A stretch of 50,174 nucleotides of DNA from Desulfobaccales bacterium (GCA_037481655.1 JBBFLF010000017.1:1-50174); one strand, 5' to 3'; shown: positions 41,489-49,789, numbered from the stretch's first letter. The notes: generated by a model from the letters alone, not told the origin. Numbers and translations: made by a program.

Positions 41489-42850
41489 ATGCCCACTTCC
41501 CCCCCTGACTTCCCGGCCCAGATCCTGGTGGTGGACGATGACAAGGCCATGCGGGAGGCTTGCTGCCAGATCCTGGCCCGGCAGGGGTTCCAGGTGGAGG
41601 CCGCCGCCGACGCCCGCCAGGGTCTGGCCCTCCTGGAGGACCGCTCCTTTGACGTCATCCTCTTGGACCTGGTGATGCCGGATGTGGACGGCCTGGAGGC
41701 CTTAAAGCGCATCAAGGCCCTGGACAGCACCTGCGAAGTCATCATCATCAGCGGCTACGGCACCATCCCCTCGGCGGTGGAGGCCATCAAAACCGGGGCC
41801 TTCCATTTCCTCTCCAAGCCCTTCGCCCCTGATGATCTTCGCCACCTGGTGGCCCGGGCTCTGGAAAAACGCCGCCTCAACCTGGAAAACCTGGCCCTGC
41901 GCCAGGAATTGAAAAGCCATGAGGACCGGGGGGAGATCATCTATCAGAGCCCGGCCATGGCCCGGGTCATGGAGATGGTGGCCCGGGTGGCGGCCACCGA
42001 CAGCACCGTGCTCCTCACCGGGGAATCCGGCACCGGCAAGGGGCTGGTGGCCCACCAGATCCACCAGTTAAGCCGCCGGGCGAGACGGCCATTCATCACC
42101 GTGGACTGCGGCACCCTGGTGGAGACCCTCTTTGAAAGCGAGCTCTTCGGCCACGTCAAGGGCGCCTTCACCGGCGCCGACGCCAACAAGATCGGCAAAT
42201 TCGAGCTGGCCCAGCACGGCACCCTCTTTTTCGACGAGATCAGCAACATCAGCCTGGAGGTGCAGGCCAAGCTGCTCCGGGCGGTGGAGGAGCGCAAGGT
42301 CTGCAAGGTGGGCAGCCACCGGGTCATCACTGTGGATGTGCGCATCATCGCCGCCACCAACAAGGACCTGACCCAGGCCATCCAGGAGGGCACCTTCCGG
42401 GGGGACCTCTTCTACCGCCTCAATGTGGTGAACCTGCACCTGCCCCCCTTACGGGAGCGCAAAGAAGACATCCCCCTCTTGGCCCGGCACTTTCTCACCA
42501 AATACACTCAACGGCTGCGTAAACCCATTCGGGGCATCTCGCCGGAAGTCCTGGAAATCCTGGTGCAGCATGACTGGCCGGGGAACGTCCGGGAGCTGGA
42601 AAACACCATCGAGCGCCTGGTGGTGCTGAGCACCGGCCCGGAGCTGGAGCTGACGGACCTGTCCTTTGCCGGCTTCTTCCAGGTCCCCACTCCGGATCGC
42701 CCCCTTTTGGCCCTCAGGGACCTGGAGCGGGAGCACATCCGCCGCATCCTCCAGCGTTTTCCCCATAACAAGAGCGAAGTGGCCCGGGTGCTGGGCATCG
42801 ACCGCAAGACCCTGCGGGAAAAGCTCCGGCGCTATAACCTGGAATCCTGA
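41489..42850 (+). CDS. Sigma54-dependent NtrC-family response regulator
   Basis: The 453-aa protein has an N-terminal receiver domain (QILVVDDDKAMRE with the acidic pair, VILLDLVMPDVDG with the phosphorylated Asp, FLSKPFAPDD with the conserved Lys). The AAA+ sigma54 activation domain follows, with Walker A TGESGTGKGLVAHQIHQ, the GAFTGA loop in VKGAFTGADANK and Walker B TLFFDEISN. A Fis-type helix-turn-helix closes it (NKSEVARVLGIDRKTLREKL). It activates RpoN-dependent promoters when phosphorylated. No cognate histidine kinase is in the window. ATG 41489 is chosen from the promoter position; a GTG at 41456 is the alternative. Confidence 0.93.
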   Translation: MPTSPPDFPAQILVVDDDKAMREACCQILARQGFQVEAAADARQGLALLEDRSFDVILLDLVMPDVDGLEALKRIKALDSTCEVIIISGYGTIPSAVEAIKTGAFHFLSKPFAPDDLRHLVARALEKRRLNLENLALRQELKSHEDRGEIIYQSPAMARVMEMVARVAATDSTVLLTGESGTGKGLVAHQIHQLSRRARRPFITVDCGTLVETLFESELFGHVKGAFTGADANKIGKFELAQHGTLFFDEISNISLEVQAKLLRAVEERKVCKVGSHRVITVDVRIIAATNKDLTQAIQEGTFRGDLFYRLNVVNLHLPPLRERKEDIPLLARHFLTKYTQRLRKPIRGISPEVLEILVQHDWPGNVRELENTIERLVVLSTGPELELTDLSFAGFFQVPTPDRPLLALRDLEREHIRRILQRFPHNKSEVARVLGIDRKTLREKLRRYNLES

Positions 42851-42929
42851 GCCTGCCTCCCCCCTCATTCTGGCGGCACGCCCCCTCTTTGGGTGACCTT
42901 CCTCATTAACCCTACCCGGACAGCCCGCC

Positions 42930-42957
42930 TTGCATTGCCGCCAGATATGCTTATGTT
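42930..42957 (+). promoter_or_regulatory. Possible promoter of the 55-aa protein gene
   Basis: TTGCAT (42930-42935) and TATGTT (42952-42957) are 16 bp apart and lie 50 bp before the small gene's ATG. Confidence 0.45.
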
Positions 42958-43009
42958 CAAATCAGGTGGAAAACCTTTCCACTGCACTCCTTCCTGAAGG
43001 AGGCCCGCC

Positions 43010-43177
43010 ATGGCACTGGAATTGAACGACAAGGAAAAAGAGATTCTGAAACACGCCCTGGAAGTGTACTTGAGCGACCTGCGGGAGGAGATCGTCAAAA
43101 CCGAGGCCCATCAGTGGAAGCGGCCGCTCCATGAGGAGGAGGAGGTCATCAAGAAGATCATCGCCGCTCTGTCCTAA
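43010..43177 (+). CDS. Small conserved-type acidic helical protein (55 aa)
   Basis: The 55-residue protein starts MALELNDKEKEILKHALEVY and continues as one or two amphipathic helices rich in Glu and Lys (SDLREEIVKTEAHQWKRPLH, then EEEEVIKKIIAALS). A good ribosome-binding site (GAAGGAGGC) lies 7 nt before ATG 43010, and a candidate promoter stands upstream. Short proteins of this form are frequent in Desulfobacterota and uncharacterised. No function is assigned. A hairpin suited to termination follows. Confidence 0.75.
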   Translation: MALELNDKEKEILKHALEVYLSDLREEIVKTEAHQWKRPLHEEEEVIKKIIAALS

Positions 43178-43220
43178 GCTTCGCTCTATTTATCGGTTCT
43201 TCTCCTGAGGCTCTTTGCAC

Positions 43221-43240
43221 CAGGCCCTGAGAGGGGCCTG
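43221..43240 (+). terminator. Probable terminator after the 55-aa protein gene
   Basis: CAGGCCC (43221-43227) pairs with GGGCCTG (43234-43240) around a 6-nt loop. The following TTGCGTTTC is only moderately T-rich, so termination efficiency is uncertain. Confidence 0.45.
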
Positions 43241-43368
43241 TTGCGTTTCAGCCCCCGAGTCCTCCCAAGCGTCGGCCTCCCAGATCCGCCCCGACTTGAC
43301 CACGTTCCCTTGACTTCTTACCTTGGGAAGAAACCGGGACCGGCAGGGTCCCGATTCGGGAGGTTGCC

Positions 43369-43602
43369 ATGGCCGCACTGAAGGCCGTCAAGGCCTGGGC
43401 GGTGAGTCTGGACCCCTCCGGCCTCATCGAGATGTCCGAGGAATACGGCCCCGACGCCCTGGAGTTCTTAAACGAGAACCTGGCCAAGGGGGATTATCAG
43501 GTCCTCAGCCGGGACACCCAGGGCTATGAGGGGGACATGATCATCGACTTTCCGGTGAGCGGCGGGGAGTCCTACCGGGCCCTGGTTCTTGTGGCGAAAT
43601 GA
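43369..43602 (+). CDS. Small hypothetical protein (77 aa)
   Basis: The product begins MAALKAVKAWAVSLDPSGLI and has a mixed alpha/beta pattern ending FPVSGGESYRALVLVAK. It has no Cys motif, signal peptide or membrane segment. GGGAGG lies 9 nt before the ATG. The family is not recognised. Its last 62 bp overlap the 3' end of the convergent lipoprotein gene, so one of the two 3' ends may not be translated as drawn. It lies beside the 55-aa gene but is separated by a hairpin. Confidence 0.6.
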   Translation: MAALKAVKAWAVSLDPSGLIEMSEEYGPDALEFLNENLAKGDYQVLSRDTQGYEGDMIIDFPVSGGESYRALVLVAK

Positions 43603-44125
43603 GGTCCCGGCCGTAGAGGCGCCAGAGCTCCTGGCCCTCCTCCAGGCTGGTGTGGCCCTGGAAGTTGAAGGGCACCCGGACGAGGCCCGCCATCACCTGC
43701 CCCAGGCGGATGCCGCCGCTTAAGCGGTAGCTCACCCGCTGCCGCTGCAGCAGCCGGGGCGCCAGGCTCAGGGCGGCGGGGAGGTCCACCATGACCGGAA
43801 ACTCCACCGTGGCCTGCCCCAAGGCCGGCAGGTGCACCGGCCGGGAGCCGGCTCCCCGGGCCACGCTTCGCCCTTCCAGCCACAGGTCGTAATCATAGCC
43901 GTGCACGTCCAGGGGCACCCGGTTGGGGTTAGTGAGCCTGAGCACCGCAAAGACGGGCAGCCGGCCGCCCTGGGGAAGGCCCAGCATGACTCCTTCCACC
44001 TCCACCCGGGGGGCTTCGATCTCCCCCTTGGCCAACTGCTGCAACCCGCAGCCTGCCACGACCACCAGCAGCCAAAATCCGGCCCCCAAGGCGAGGCCGG
44101 CTGTGAGACGGTTCATACACCTCAT
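43541..44125 (-). CDS. LEA type-2-domain lipoprotein
   Basis: The 194-aa protein has a lipoprotein signal peptide (LALGAGFWLLVVVAGCGLQ with the lipobox V-A-G-C). A water-stress/LEA2 (WHy) domain follows, with FAVLRLTNPNRVPLDVHGYDYD as its core and ATVEFPVMVDLP as a later strand. Such proteins sit at the inner or outer membrane and are linked to envelope stress or desiccation tolerance, with no biochemical activity known. Both ATG 44125 and ATG 44116 are usable; 44125 has GGGGGGA 10 nt upstream. It is divergent from nrfH. Confidence 0.82.
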   Translation of the reverse strand: MRCMNRLTAGLALGAGFWLLVVVAGCGLQQLAKGEIEAPRVEVEGVMLGLPQGGRLPVFAVLRLTNPNRVPLDVHGYDYDLWLEGRSVARGAGSRPVHLPALGQATVEFPVMVDLPAALSLAPRLLQRQRVSYRLSGGIRLGQVMAGLVRVPFNFQGHTSLEEGQELWRLYGRDLISPQEPGPGRTPRRSPESR

Positions 44126-44187
44126 CCAGATTTTCCCCCCTGACCCCGGCAGCGGGGCCTCCCTTGTCTCTCTCAATAGATTTTGTC

Positions 44188-44216
44188 TTGACACGACCGT
44201 TAACCTCCCTTGTAAA
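44188..44216 (+). promoter_or_regulatory. Promoter of the nrfHA operon
   Basis: TTGACA (44188-44193) and TGTAAA (44211-44216) are 17 bp apart; TAAAAT two bases later gives a 19-bp alternative. It lies about 55 bp before the nrfH ATG. Confidence 0.7.
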
Positions 44217-44271
44217 ATAGACCATTCCTGAACGTCACAAGTTCCAGGCTACGCCCAGAGGAGGGGCCGGC

Positions 44272-44724
44272 ATGCGGACGGTGATCATCGCGGCAGTGGT
44301 CCTGGGTGTCATGGTATTGGCCGGTCTCTTTGCCGCCTTCGGTCCCCCCGGGCTCTATGCCAAATCCGAAACCCCGGAGTTCTGCGCCGGCTGCCACAAC
44401 ATGGCGCCGCAATACGAGGCCTGGTTCCACGTGGGGGCCCACCGGGGCATCAAATGTGTGGATTGCCACCTGCCCAATGAGAATTTCCCCCTCCATCTGA
44501 CCTGGAAGTCCATCACCGGGATGCGGGACCTGATGGAGTGGCACCTGGGGCTGGTCTCCGAGGACCCCAAGGCTTCGGAGCGCACCAAGACCTGGATCCA
44601 GGCCAACTGCCAGCGTTGCCACGGGGAGATCATGGCCCGGGTGAACGAAGACCGCTGGTGCTGGACCTGCCACCGACAATTTCAGCACAAAACCACCGGG
44701 GCCGTCGTGGCCCAGATTCCTTGA
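44272..44724 (+). CDS. nrfH: NrfH tetraheme quinol dehydrogenase subunit
   Basis: NrfH is the membrane-anchored tetraheme cytochrome that passes electrons from menaquinol to nitrite reductase NrfA. The 150-aa protein has an N-terminal transmembrane anchor (residues 4-22) and four CxxCH heme motifs: CAGCH (38), CVDCH (62), CQRCH (113) and CWTCH (130). The Met after the first motif (CHNM) is the known unusual axial ligand of NrfH. It is followed by nrfA with 23 bp between them, in the same direction. Confidence 0.95.
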   Translation: MRTVIIAAVVLGVMVLAGLFAAFGPPGLYAKSETPEFCAGCHNMAPQYEAWFHVGAHRGIKCVDCHLPNENFPLHLTWKSITGMRDLMEWHLGLVSEDPKASERTKTWIQANCQRCHGEIMARVNEDRWCWTCHRQFQHKTTGAVVAQIP

Positions 44725-44747
44725 CCAGGAGCGGGAGGGCGTCGCGC

Positions 44748-46277
44748 ATGAAACGGAAGATGGTGCTCAGTGTCTTGGTGCTGGCCTCATTTCTGGGGGC
44801 CTTGGTCTTCTCCCTCTCCTGTGCGCCCCCCAAACCGGAGCCGGTGAAGACCGGCACCATCCCCGACGGCGAGATCAACCCGGCGGTCTGGGGCCAGGTC
44901 TATCCCTTGGAATATGATCGCTGGAAGATGACCAAGGACCCCAAGCCCGCCGGCTTGAGCAAATACAAGCGGGGCTACGACACCGACAAGGTGGTTTACG
45001 ACAAACTGAGCCAGTTCCCTTACCTGGCCCTGCTCTACCACGGCTGGGGTTTCGGTATCGAATACAACGAGCCCCGGGGCCATTACTACATGGTCATCGA
45101 CCAGCTGGAGATCGACCCCTCCCGGCTGGGGGCCGGCGGGGTCTGCCTGAGCTGCAAGTCCCCCTACGCCAGGATTCTGGAGGAGAAGCTGGGGCCCGAG
45201 TACTTCAAGATGAAGTACATCGACGCCCACGCCATGATCCCCAAGGAATTCCAGGAGCTGGGGGTGGCCTGCATCGAGTGCCACGACAACAAGACCATGA
45301 ACCTGCGCCTCTACCACCCCGCGGCCCTGAAATCCTTCCCCTTCATCGGGCTGGACCCGGCCAAGCTCAGCCGCCAGGAGCTGCGTTCGGCAGTCTGCGG
45401 CCAGTGCCACGTCACCTACATCATCCCCCGGGACCAGGACATGAAATCCATGGACCTCTTCTTCCCCTGGCAGGGCAGCAAACCCGGGGACATCTCCATT
45501 GAGAACATCATCAAGGTGATCAAAAAGGAGCCCGGCTACTACCAGAGCGACTGGGGCACCGGGGAGTGGGTCCAGAAGGTGACGGGCTTCAAGGTGGCCT
45601 TTATCCGCCATCCGGAGTATGAATTTTACACCAAAAACAGCGTGCATTACCAGGCAGGGGTGGCCTGCGCCGACTGCCACATGCCCTATATCCGGGTGGG
45701 GGCCAACAAGATCTCCGATCACGACGTCACCAGCCCCTTGAAGACCAACATGCGGGCCTGCCAGCAGTGCCACACCGAATCGCCCCAGTGGCTCAAGGAC
45801 CGGGTCATCGCCCACCAGGACCGCACTGTGTCCCTGATGCTGCGCTCGGGCTACGCCACCGCGGTGGCGGCCAAGCTCTTTGAGAAGGTGCACGCCGCCC
45901 AGAAAGAAGGCAAGCAGATCGATCAGAAGCTCTACGACCAGGCCAAGGATCTCTATCTGGAGGCCTTATATCGGGTGATTTACCTCAACGCCGAAAACTC
46001 GGTGGGCTTCCACAACCCCAGCGAGGCCGGCCGCATCCTGGGTGACGCCCTGGCCTTTGCCGGCCGGAGCGAGGCCCTTTTGCGCCAGGCCCTGGCTCAG
46101 GCGGGGGTAACAGTGCCCCCGGTCGTCAACCTGGAGCTGGAAAAATACCTCAACAACCGGGGCAAAAAGCCCCTCAACTTCCAGCCGGCGCAACTCGTTC
46201 CGGATCCCTACGGGCTGCAGGAGAAGCTGACGCCCGCCGCCTCCCTGGGGATACCCGCCGGCCCGGCGCCGAAATAG
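44748..46277 (+). CDS. nrfA: Ammonia-forming cytochrome c nitrite reductase NrfA
   Basis: NrfA reduces nitrite to ammonia with six electrons in the periplasm, working with NrfH for respiratory ammonification. The 509-aa protein has the active-site heme motif CxxCK (CLSCK, 133-137) and four CxxCH motifs at 175 (CIECH), 217 (CGQCH), 307 (CADCH) and 338 (CQQCH). The N-terminus reads LVFSLSCAPPKP, a lipobox-like sequence with Cys25, suggesting that the protein could be lipid-anchored in addition to docking on NrfH. ATG 44748 begins the signal peptide (MKRKMVLSVLVLASFL). The order nrfH-nrfA is the one typical of Delta- and Epsilonproteobacteria. Confidence 0.96.
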   Translation: MKRKMVLSVLVLASFLGALVFSLSCAPPKPEPVKTGTIPDGEINPAVWGQVYPLEYDRWKMTKDPKPAGLSKYKRGYDTDKVVYDKLSQFPYLALLYHGWGFGIEYNEPRGHYYMVIDQLEIDPSRLGAGGVCLSCKSPYARILEEKLGPEYFKMKYIDAHAMIPKEFQELGVACIECHDNKTMNLRLYHPAALKSFPFIGLDPAKLSRQELRSAVCGQCHVTYIIPRDQDMKSMDLFFPWQGSKPGDISIENIIKVIKKEPGYYQSDWGTGEWVQKVTGFKVAFIRHPEYEFYTKNSVHYQAGVACADCHMPYIRVGANKISDHDVTSPLKTNMRACQQCHTESPQWLKDRVIAHQDRTVSLMLRSGYATAVAAKLFEKVHAAQKEGKQIDQKLYDQAKDLYLEALYRVIYLNAENSVGFHNPSEAGRILGDALAFAGRSEALLRQALAQAGVTVPPVVNLELEKYLNNRGKKPLNFQPAQLVPDPYGLQEKLTPAASLGIPAGPAPK

Positions 46278-46286
46278 TGATTCCAT

Positions 46287-46419
46287 GAGGGAAGTGCCGG
46301 GGGAGGAGTAGCTATCCTGCCCTCCCCTTGTAATCCCTTCCAACAGCCTTTAGGGGGTTGGGGGAGAGGGCGCGGGAGAAGGGGCAGGGGGGCCACGGCC
46401 CCTGACCCTCTCCCCCAAG
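46287..46419. repeat. Dispersed GC-rich hairpin repeat (copy K)
   Basis: The left part CCGGGGGAGGAG/CTGCCCTCCCC is followed by the linker AGGGGGTTGGGGGAGAGGG and a right arm in which GGGAGAAGGGGCAGGGGG pairs with CCCCTGACCCTCTCCCCC. It lies between nrfA and the cytochrome gene and probably terminates nrfHA transcription. Confidence 0.65.
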
Positions 46420-46542
46420 AAATCCGGCGCTTTCAGGGAGCTTCGGACCTCATGTCCGGGCTCCTTTTTCAGTTGACCGGGCCAAGGCCCCTGATTAAGC
46501 TGTTCCTATTCCGACCTGATTCCCATGCAAGAGAGGTGAACC

Positions 46543-46926
46543 ATGCCCCGCACCCTGTTGGCAGGCCTGCTGATCCTGGCCCTGGCCGCCGGCCTGGCCC
46601 TGGCGCAAAATCCCCCTGACTTGGCGGCCCAGGGCAAAAAGCTCTATGAGGACAACTGCGCCGACTGCCATCGCTCAAGCGGCGAGGGCCTGCCGGTGAA
46701 ATTCCCCGCCCTCAAAGGCAGTGCTTTTGTTCAGGGCGACCCCGAGCCGGTGATTGAGATTTTGCTCAACGGCCGCCGGGGAAAGCTGGGCCGCATGCCC
46801 GCCTGGCGGGAGCACTTTAACGACCAGGAAATCGCCGCAGTGGCCACCTATATCCGCAGCGCCTGGGGGAACAAGGCGCCGGCGGTCACCCCCGAGAGTG
46901 TGGCCGCGGCCCGGAAGAAAAAGTAA
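46543..46926 (+). CDS. Class I c-type cytochrome (monoheme)
   Basis: The 127-aa exported protein has a signal peptide (LLAGLLILALAAGLALAQ, cleaved after ALA) and one heme motif CADCH. The methionine ligand is in GRMPAWREHFND. It is a small periplasmic electron carrier of the cytochrome c6/c55x kind. It follows nrfHA across a dispersed repeat and has its own ribosome-binding site (GAGAGGTGAACC), so it may be separately transcribed. A link with nitrite reduction is plausible from position only. Confidence 0.9.
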   Translation: MPRTLLAGLLILALAAGLALAQNPPDLAAQGKKLYEDNCADCHRSSGEGLPVKFPALKGSAFVQGDPEPVIEILLNGRRGKLGRMPAWREHFNDQEIAAVATYIRSAWGNKAPAVTPESVAAARKKK

Positions 46927-47004
46927 ACCGCCAAGGAGGGTAAGGGGCGATTCCGCCCCCGCCAGAGGCCGGACGGCGTCGCTTTTTAGGCGGGATTTCC
47001 GGGA

Positions 47005-49446
47005 TCACCCCTCCCCCCAGAGCCGCAGTTGCCGGGGCGCCGCCTCCTGCCGCGGCGCCCTGTTCCCTTTCTCCCCGCCCGCCTCCACCCCGTATAACCC
47101 CTCCTCCACCTCCCGCACCGCCCGCTCCAGGAGCTCTAGGTAGAAGGCCGCGTCATAATCCTCCAGGCCCTCCAGGAAGGGCGCCGCCGCCACCCGCAGC
47201 TCCTTGGGGCCGCTTTTGGGTTCCCGATGCACATAGCGCACCTTTTCCCCCGGCGCCAGGGTGATGCCCGCCGCCTGCAGCTGCCGGGCCGCCAGGGCCA
47301 CCGCGGTCTCCACCTTGAAGTCCTCCGGCGCCTGGGAGAGCACCCGGGTGATGACCAGCTCCTGGGGCAAAAGCCCTCCCTCCTTCAGGCGCTGGCGAAA
47401 GCCCTCCGCCACCTCCCGCAGGCGCGGCCGCAACGCCGCCAGCTCCGCGGGAGTGCCGGCCCCAGCCGCCAGCGCCAGCAAAGCCTCCTGGGCCCGCCGG
47501 ATGATCGGGGGCGTATCCCGCCGGCGGCAATAAAGCCCCCGCACCTTGAGGCTGCCGTCTTCAAAGACCCCGAAATACCTCGTGGCCACCGGCCGCTGGG
47601 GCTCCTGCCGGGAAGGCAGAAACGCCAGCCAGCGATAGACCCCCTCCAGGGCCATGCTCACCCCGGTGGCCCGGCTGATCTCCCGACAGAGCCCCTCCAG
47701 CTCCGCCCGAGTCATCCCCGGCTTCGCAATCCACAGACAGTCCGTCAGCCCATGCAACACCCGGAAGCCCGCCGCCTCGACCATCTCCTTGGCGGTGAGC
47801 AGCTTGTCCCGGCCATGGGCCGTCACCGCCTCATGGGCCTCAATGCGCCCGAAACGGGCATTCTTGTAGCCCAGATAGCCAAAACAGGTGACCAGCATCC
47901 ACTTCAAGGCATTCTGCCGCTCCCGATACGACCCCGCCCACTCCGGCTCCACCTCCCGGGCCCGGACCTTCAACCGGGCCCGCAACTCCAACAACGGCCT
48001 CAGCGTCCGGGGCACCAACCCCTCCCGCCGCCCACACAACCGATAACCGGCCTCAGGGACGGAAGCGTGGGGGCAGGGGCCAGGGACCTGAGGTCCCTGC
48101 CCCTCCCCCCACACCCCCCTCCCCAACCCGCTGACGGGGTTGGCCGGAGTCGGTGCCGACGGCACCGGCTCCGGCCGAGCTCTGCCCCCCATACGGGATT
48201 GGGGGAGGGGGGGTGGGGGAGGGGGTAAGGGGCGGCGCCCCTTAGCCCCCTCCCCCACACAGCACCCACAATTCACCGTTTCGGGGGAGATGTTGTGGGT
48301 GGTCATGATGGTGGGGTACATGGAGGCGAAGTCCAGTTCCGCCACCTGCCAGTGGAGGCCGATGGGGGGCATGAAGGTGAGGCCGCCTTTGTCGGTGGTG
48401 AGGAGGTCGCCCGCGGTTTTGAAGTCTTCCGGGGTGCCTTTGCGCCAGGGGATGAGGATGTGGTCGGCCACGGCCCGGGCCAGTTGCATGGAGGTGATGA
48501 GGGTCCCGGGGCTGGCCCGGGCGGCGCTCTGTAAAGGCATCTGGCCCAGGCGGCTGATCTGCACCAGGCCGGCCAGGCCTGCCTCCCGCCAGAAGAAAGA
48601 GTTTTTCCGGTCCACGTGCCAGCGGCCGAAGAAGGGGCAGGAGGGGCCCTGATAGACGATGCGGCCGTAGGAGAAGTAGGTGCGGCCGCCCCGGATCCGG
48701 CGGGGGGGTGGGGCGGGTTCCCGGTCCCAGGGGAGGGGCCGGCGGCAGCGCCGGCTCAGGGAGAGGAGCGGCGGGATGATCTCTTCATCCCCCCAGTCGC
48801 TCACCACCAGGTCCGGGTCCACCTGGCGCAGGAGGCGGGCCAGCTCGCCCAGGGCCTGGGCCGGGCGGGCGCCTTCCAGCTCCAGGGTGCGGCCCTCCCA
48901 GGTGAGGGCCAGGTTGTTGCCCCGGGTGAGGGGGATGAGGGGGTCCCGGGTGAGAGTCAGGTGCAGGGTGACCAAGGGGGGCAGGGAGAGCTCCAGGGCG
49001 AATTGCTCCTCCAGAGGGGCCAGGTCCCGGAGGCGGCCGCCGGCCAGCTCCAGTTCATACCAGGCGCAGGGCCATATCCCTCGGGAATAGAGGTAGTAGG
49101 CGGCCACGTCCAGGTCGGCGTTGTAGATGCCGAGGTGGTCGCCCAGGCGCCCGAGCCAGGCCTGGAGGCGGGGGAGATGGGCGTAGGCCGCGAGCTCCAC
49201 CCCCACCACGGGCAGCTCCGCGCCGGACCACAGATCCAGGCCGGTGGCGGCAAAGACCCGCCTGACTCCGGCCCGGCCGGCCGCGGCCCGGGCCAGCCGC
49301 CGGCGCACCGGGTCGCTGCCCCCCAGATAGAGGCGGTAATGAAATTCGTCCTCCACCCGTAAACGCTCCCCGTCCGGGGTGATGAACCACAGGATGATGC
49401 GGTCCCCCAGGGGATAGAGGTCGAAGAGCCAGCCGCGGGTCATCAC
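47005..49446 (-). CDS. Family B DNA polymerase with an in-frame repeat insertion
   Basis: The 813-aa protein is a family B DNA polymerase. An N-terminal exonuclease-like region (including DPDLVVSDWGDEEIIPPLL) precedes the polymerase palm. Motif A is DFASMYPTIM (372-381), motif B lies in NALKWMLVTCFGYLGYKN (K515) and motif C is HGLTDCLW (565-572). The two metal-binding aspartates (D372, D569) are kept, but the first Asp of the usual D-T-D is Leu. Residues 397-460 are translated from a 192-bp dispersed repeat and are Pro/Gly/Arg-rich. The C-terminus ends in QLRLWGEG, a beta-clamp-binding-like motif. It is the last gene after a RecA-like ATPase and an 88-aa protein, overlapping the latter by 4 bp. 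A role in repair or lesion bypass is inferred. Confidence 0.9.
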   Translation of the reverse strand: MMTRGWLFDLYPLGDRIILWFITPDGERLRVEDEFHYRLYLGGSDPVRRRLARAAAGRAGVRRVFAATGLDLWSGAELPVVGVELAAYAHLPRLQAWLGRLGDHLGIYNADLDVAAYYLYSRGIWPCAWYELELAGGRLRDLAPLEEQFALELSLPPLVTLHLTLTRDPLIPLTRGNNLALTWEGRTLELEGARPAQALGELARLLRQVDPDLVVSDWGDEEIIPPLLSLSRRCRRPLPWDREPAPPPRRIRGGRTYFSYGRIVYQGPSCPFFGRWHVDRKNSFFWREAGLAGLVQISRLGQMPLQSAARASPGTLITSMQLARAVADHILIPWRKGTPEDFKTAGDLLTTDKGGLTFMPPIGLHWQVAELDFASMYPTIMTTHNISPETVNCGCCVGEGAKGRRPLPPPPPPLPQSRMGGRARPEPVPSAPTPANPVSGLGRGVWGEGQGPQVPGPCPHASVPEAGYRLCGRREGLVPRTLRPLLELRARLKVRAREVEPEWAGSYRERQNALKWMLVTCFGYLGYKNARFGRIEAHEAVTAHGRDKLLTAKEMVEAAGFRVLHGLTDCLWIAKPGMTRAELEGLCREISRATGVSMALEGVYRWLAFLPSRQEPQRPVATRYFGVFEDGSLKVRGLYCRRRDTPPIIRRAQEALLALAAGAGTPAELAALRPRLREVAEGFRQRLKEGGLLPQELVITRVLSQAPEDFKVETAVALAARQLQAAGITLAPGEKVRYVHREPKSGPKELRVAAAPFLEGLEDYDAAFYLELLERAVREVEEGLYGVEAGGEKGNRAPRQEAAPRQLRLWGEG
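48067..48258. mobile_element. 192-bp copy of the dispersed three-hairpin repeat inserted in the polymerase gene
   Basis: Ends are inverted (GTGGGGGCAGGGG at the left, CCCCCTCCCCCAC at the right). The left hairpin is 48067-48111. The central hairpin is GGCCGGAG..CGGTGCC / GGCACCG..CTCCGGCC (48142-48176). The right hairpin has GTGGGGGAGGGGG and GGGGC pairing with GCCCC and CCCCCTCCCCCAC (about 48213-48258). The inverted linkers CACCCCCCTCCCCAACCCG and CGGGATTGGGGGAGGG flank the centre. The length is exactly 64 codons and every stop codon in the translated frame is absent, so the host gene stays open. This layout matches the intergenic copies at 27688 and 5834. Confidence 0.8.
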
Positions 49447-49709
49447 GGGGTGGACTCACCCTCCTGCGCGGCCAGCCGCTCCTTCAGCTCCGCCAGGGCC
49501 TTTTCATGCTCCAGGAGCATGGCCAGGAGCATGGATTCCAGGGGCCAGGGGCTGGCGGCATACACCCCGGCCTGCAGATGGCGCCGGGCCGCCTCAAAGA
49601 GCCGGTCAAAATGCGCCTGGTCCTCTTTCCGCAATGCCCGGCGGAACTTGCGCCAGCGTTGGCGTTCCTCCTCCCACATATAGCTGTACGGCAGAACCGT
49701 CCGTCCCAT
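49443..49709 (-). CDS. Small helical protein between ATPase and polymerase (88 aa)
   Basis: The 88-residue product has an Arg/Lys/Glu-rich helical core (EEERQRWRKFRRALRKEDQA) and a hydrophobic middle (PLESMLLAMLLEHEKALAEL). It ends with a stop that overlaps the polymerase ATG (ATGA), so the two are translationally coupled. The family is not recognised with certainty; proteins like it accompany PolB genes in related bacteria as far as I recall. It may connect the ATPase with the polymerase, which is inference. Confidence 0.75.
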   Translation of the reverse strand: MGRTVLPYSYMWEEERQRWRKFRRALRKEDQAHFDRLFEAARRHLQAGVYAASPWPLESMLLAMLLEHEKALAELKERLAAQEGESTP

Positions 49710-49721
49710 GTTCGCCTCCAG

Positions 49722-49789
49722 GGTGAGGGAGGGGGCCAGGGATCGCAGACCCCTGCCACCTCCCTCACACTCCCTCCCCCAACCCCTTA
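49722..49789. repeat. Dispersed hairpin repeat (copy M) between ATPase and 88-aa gene
   Basis: GGTGAGGGAGGGGGCCAGGG pairs with CCCCTGCCACCTCCCTCAC, followed by the linker ACTCCCTCCCCCAACCCCTT. This is the left arm and linker of the family. It sits between two genes of what looks like one operon, so read-through is likely needed. Confidence 0.6.
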
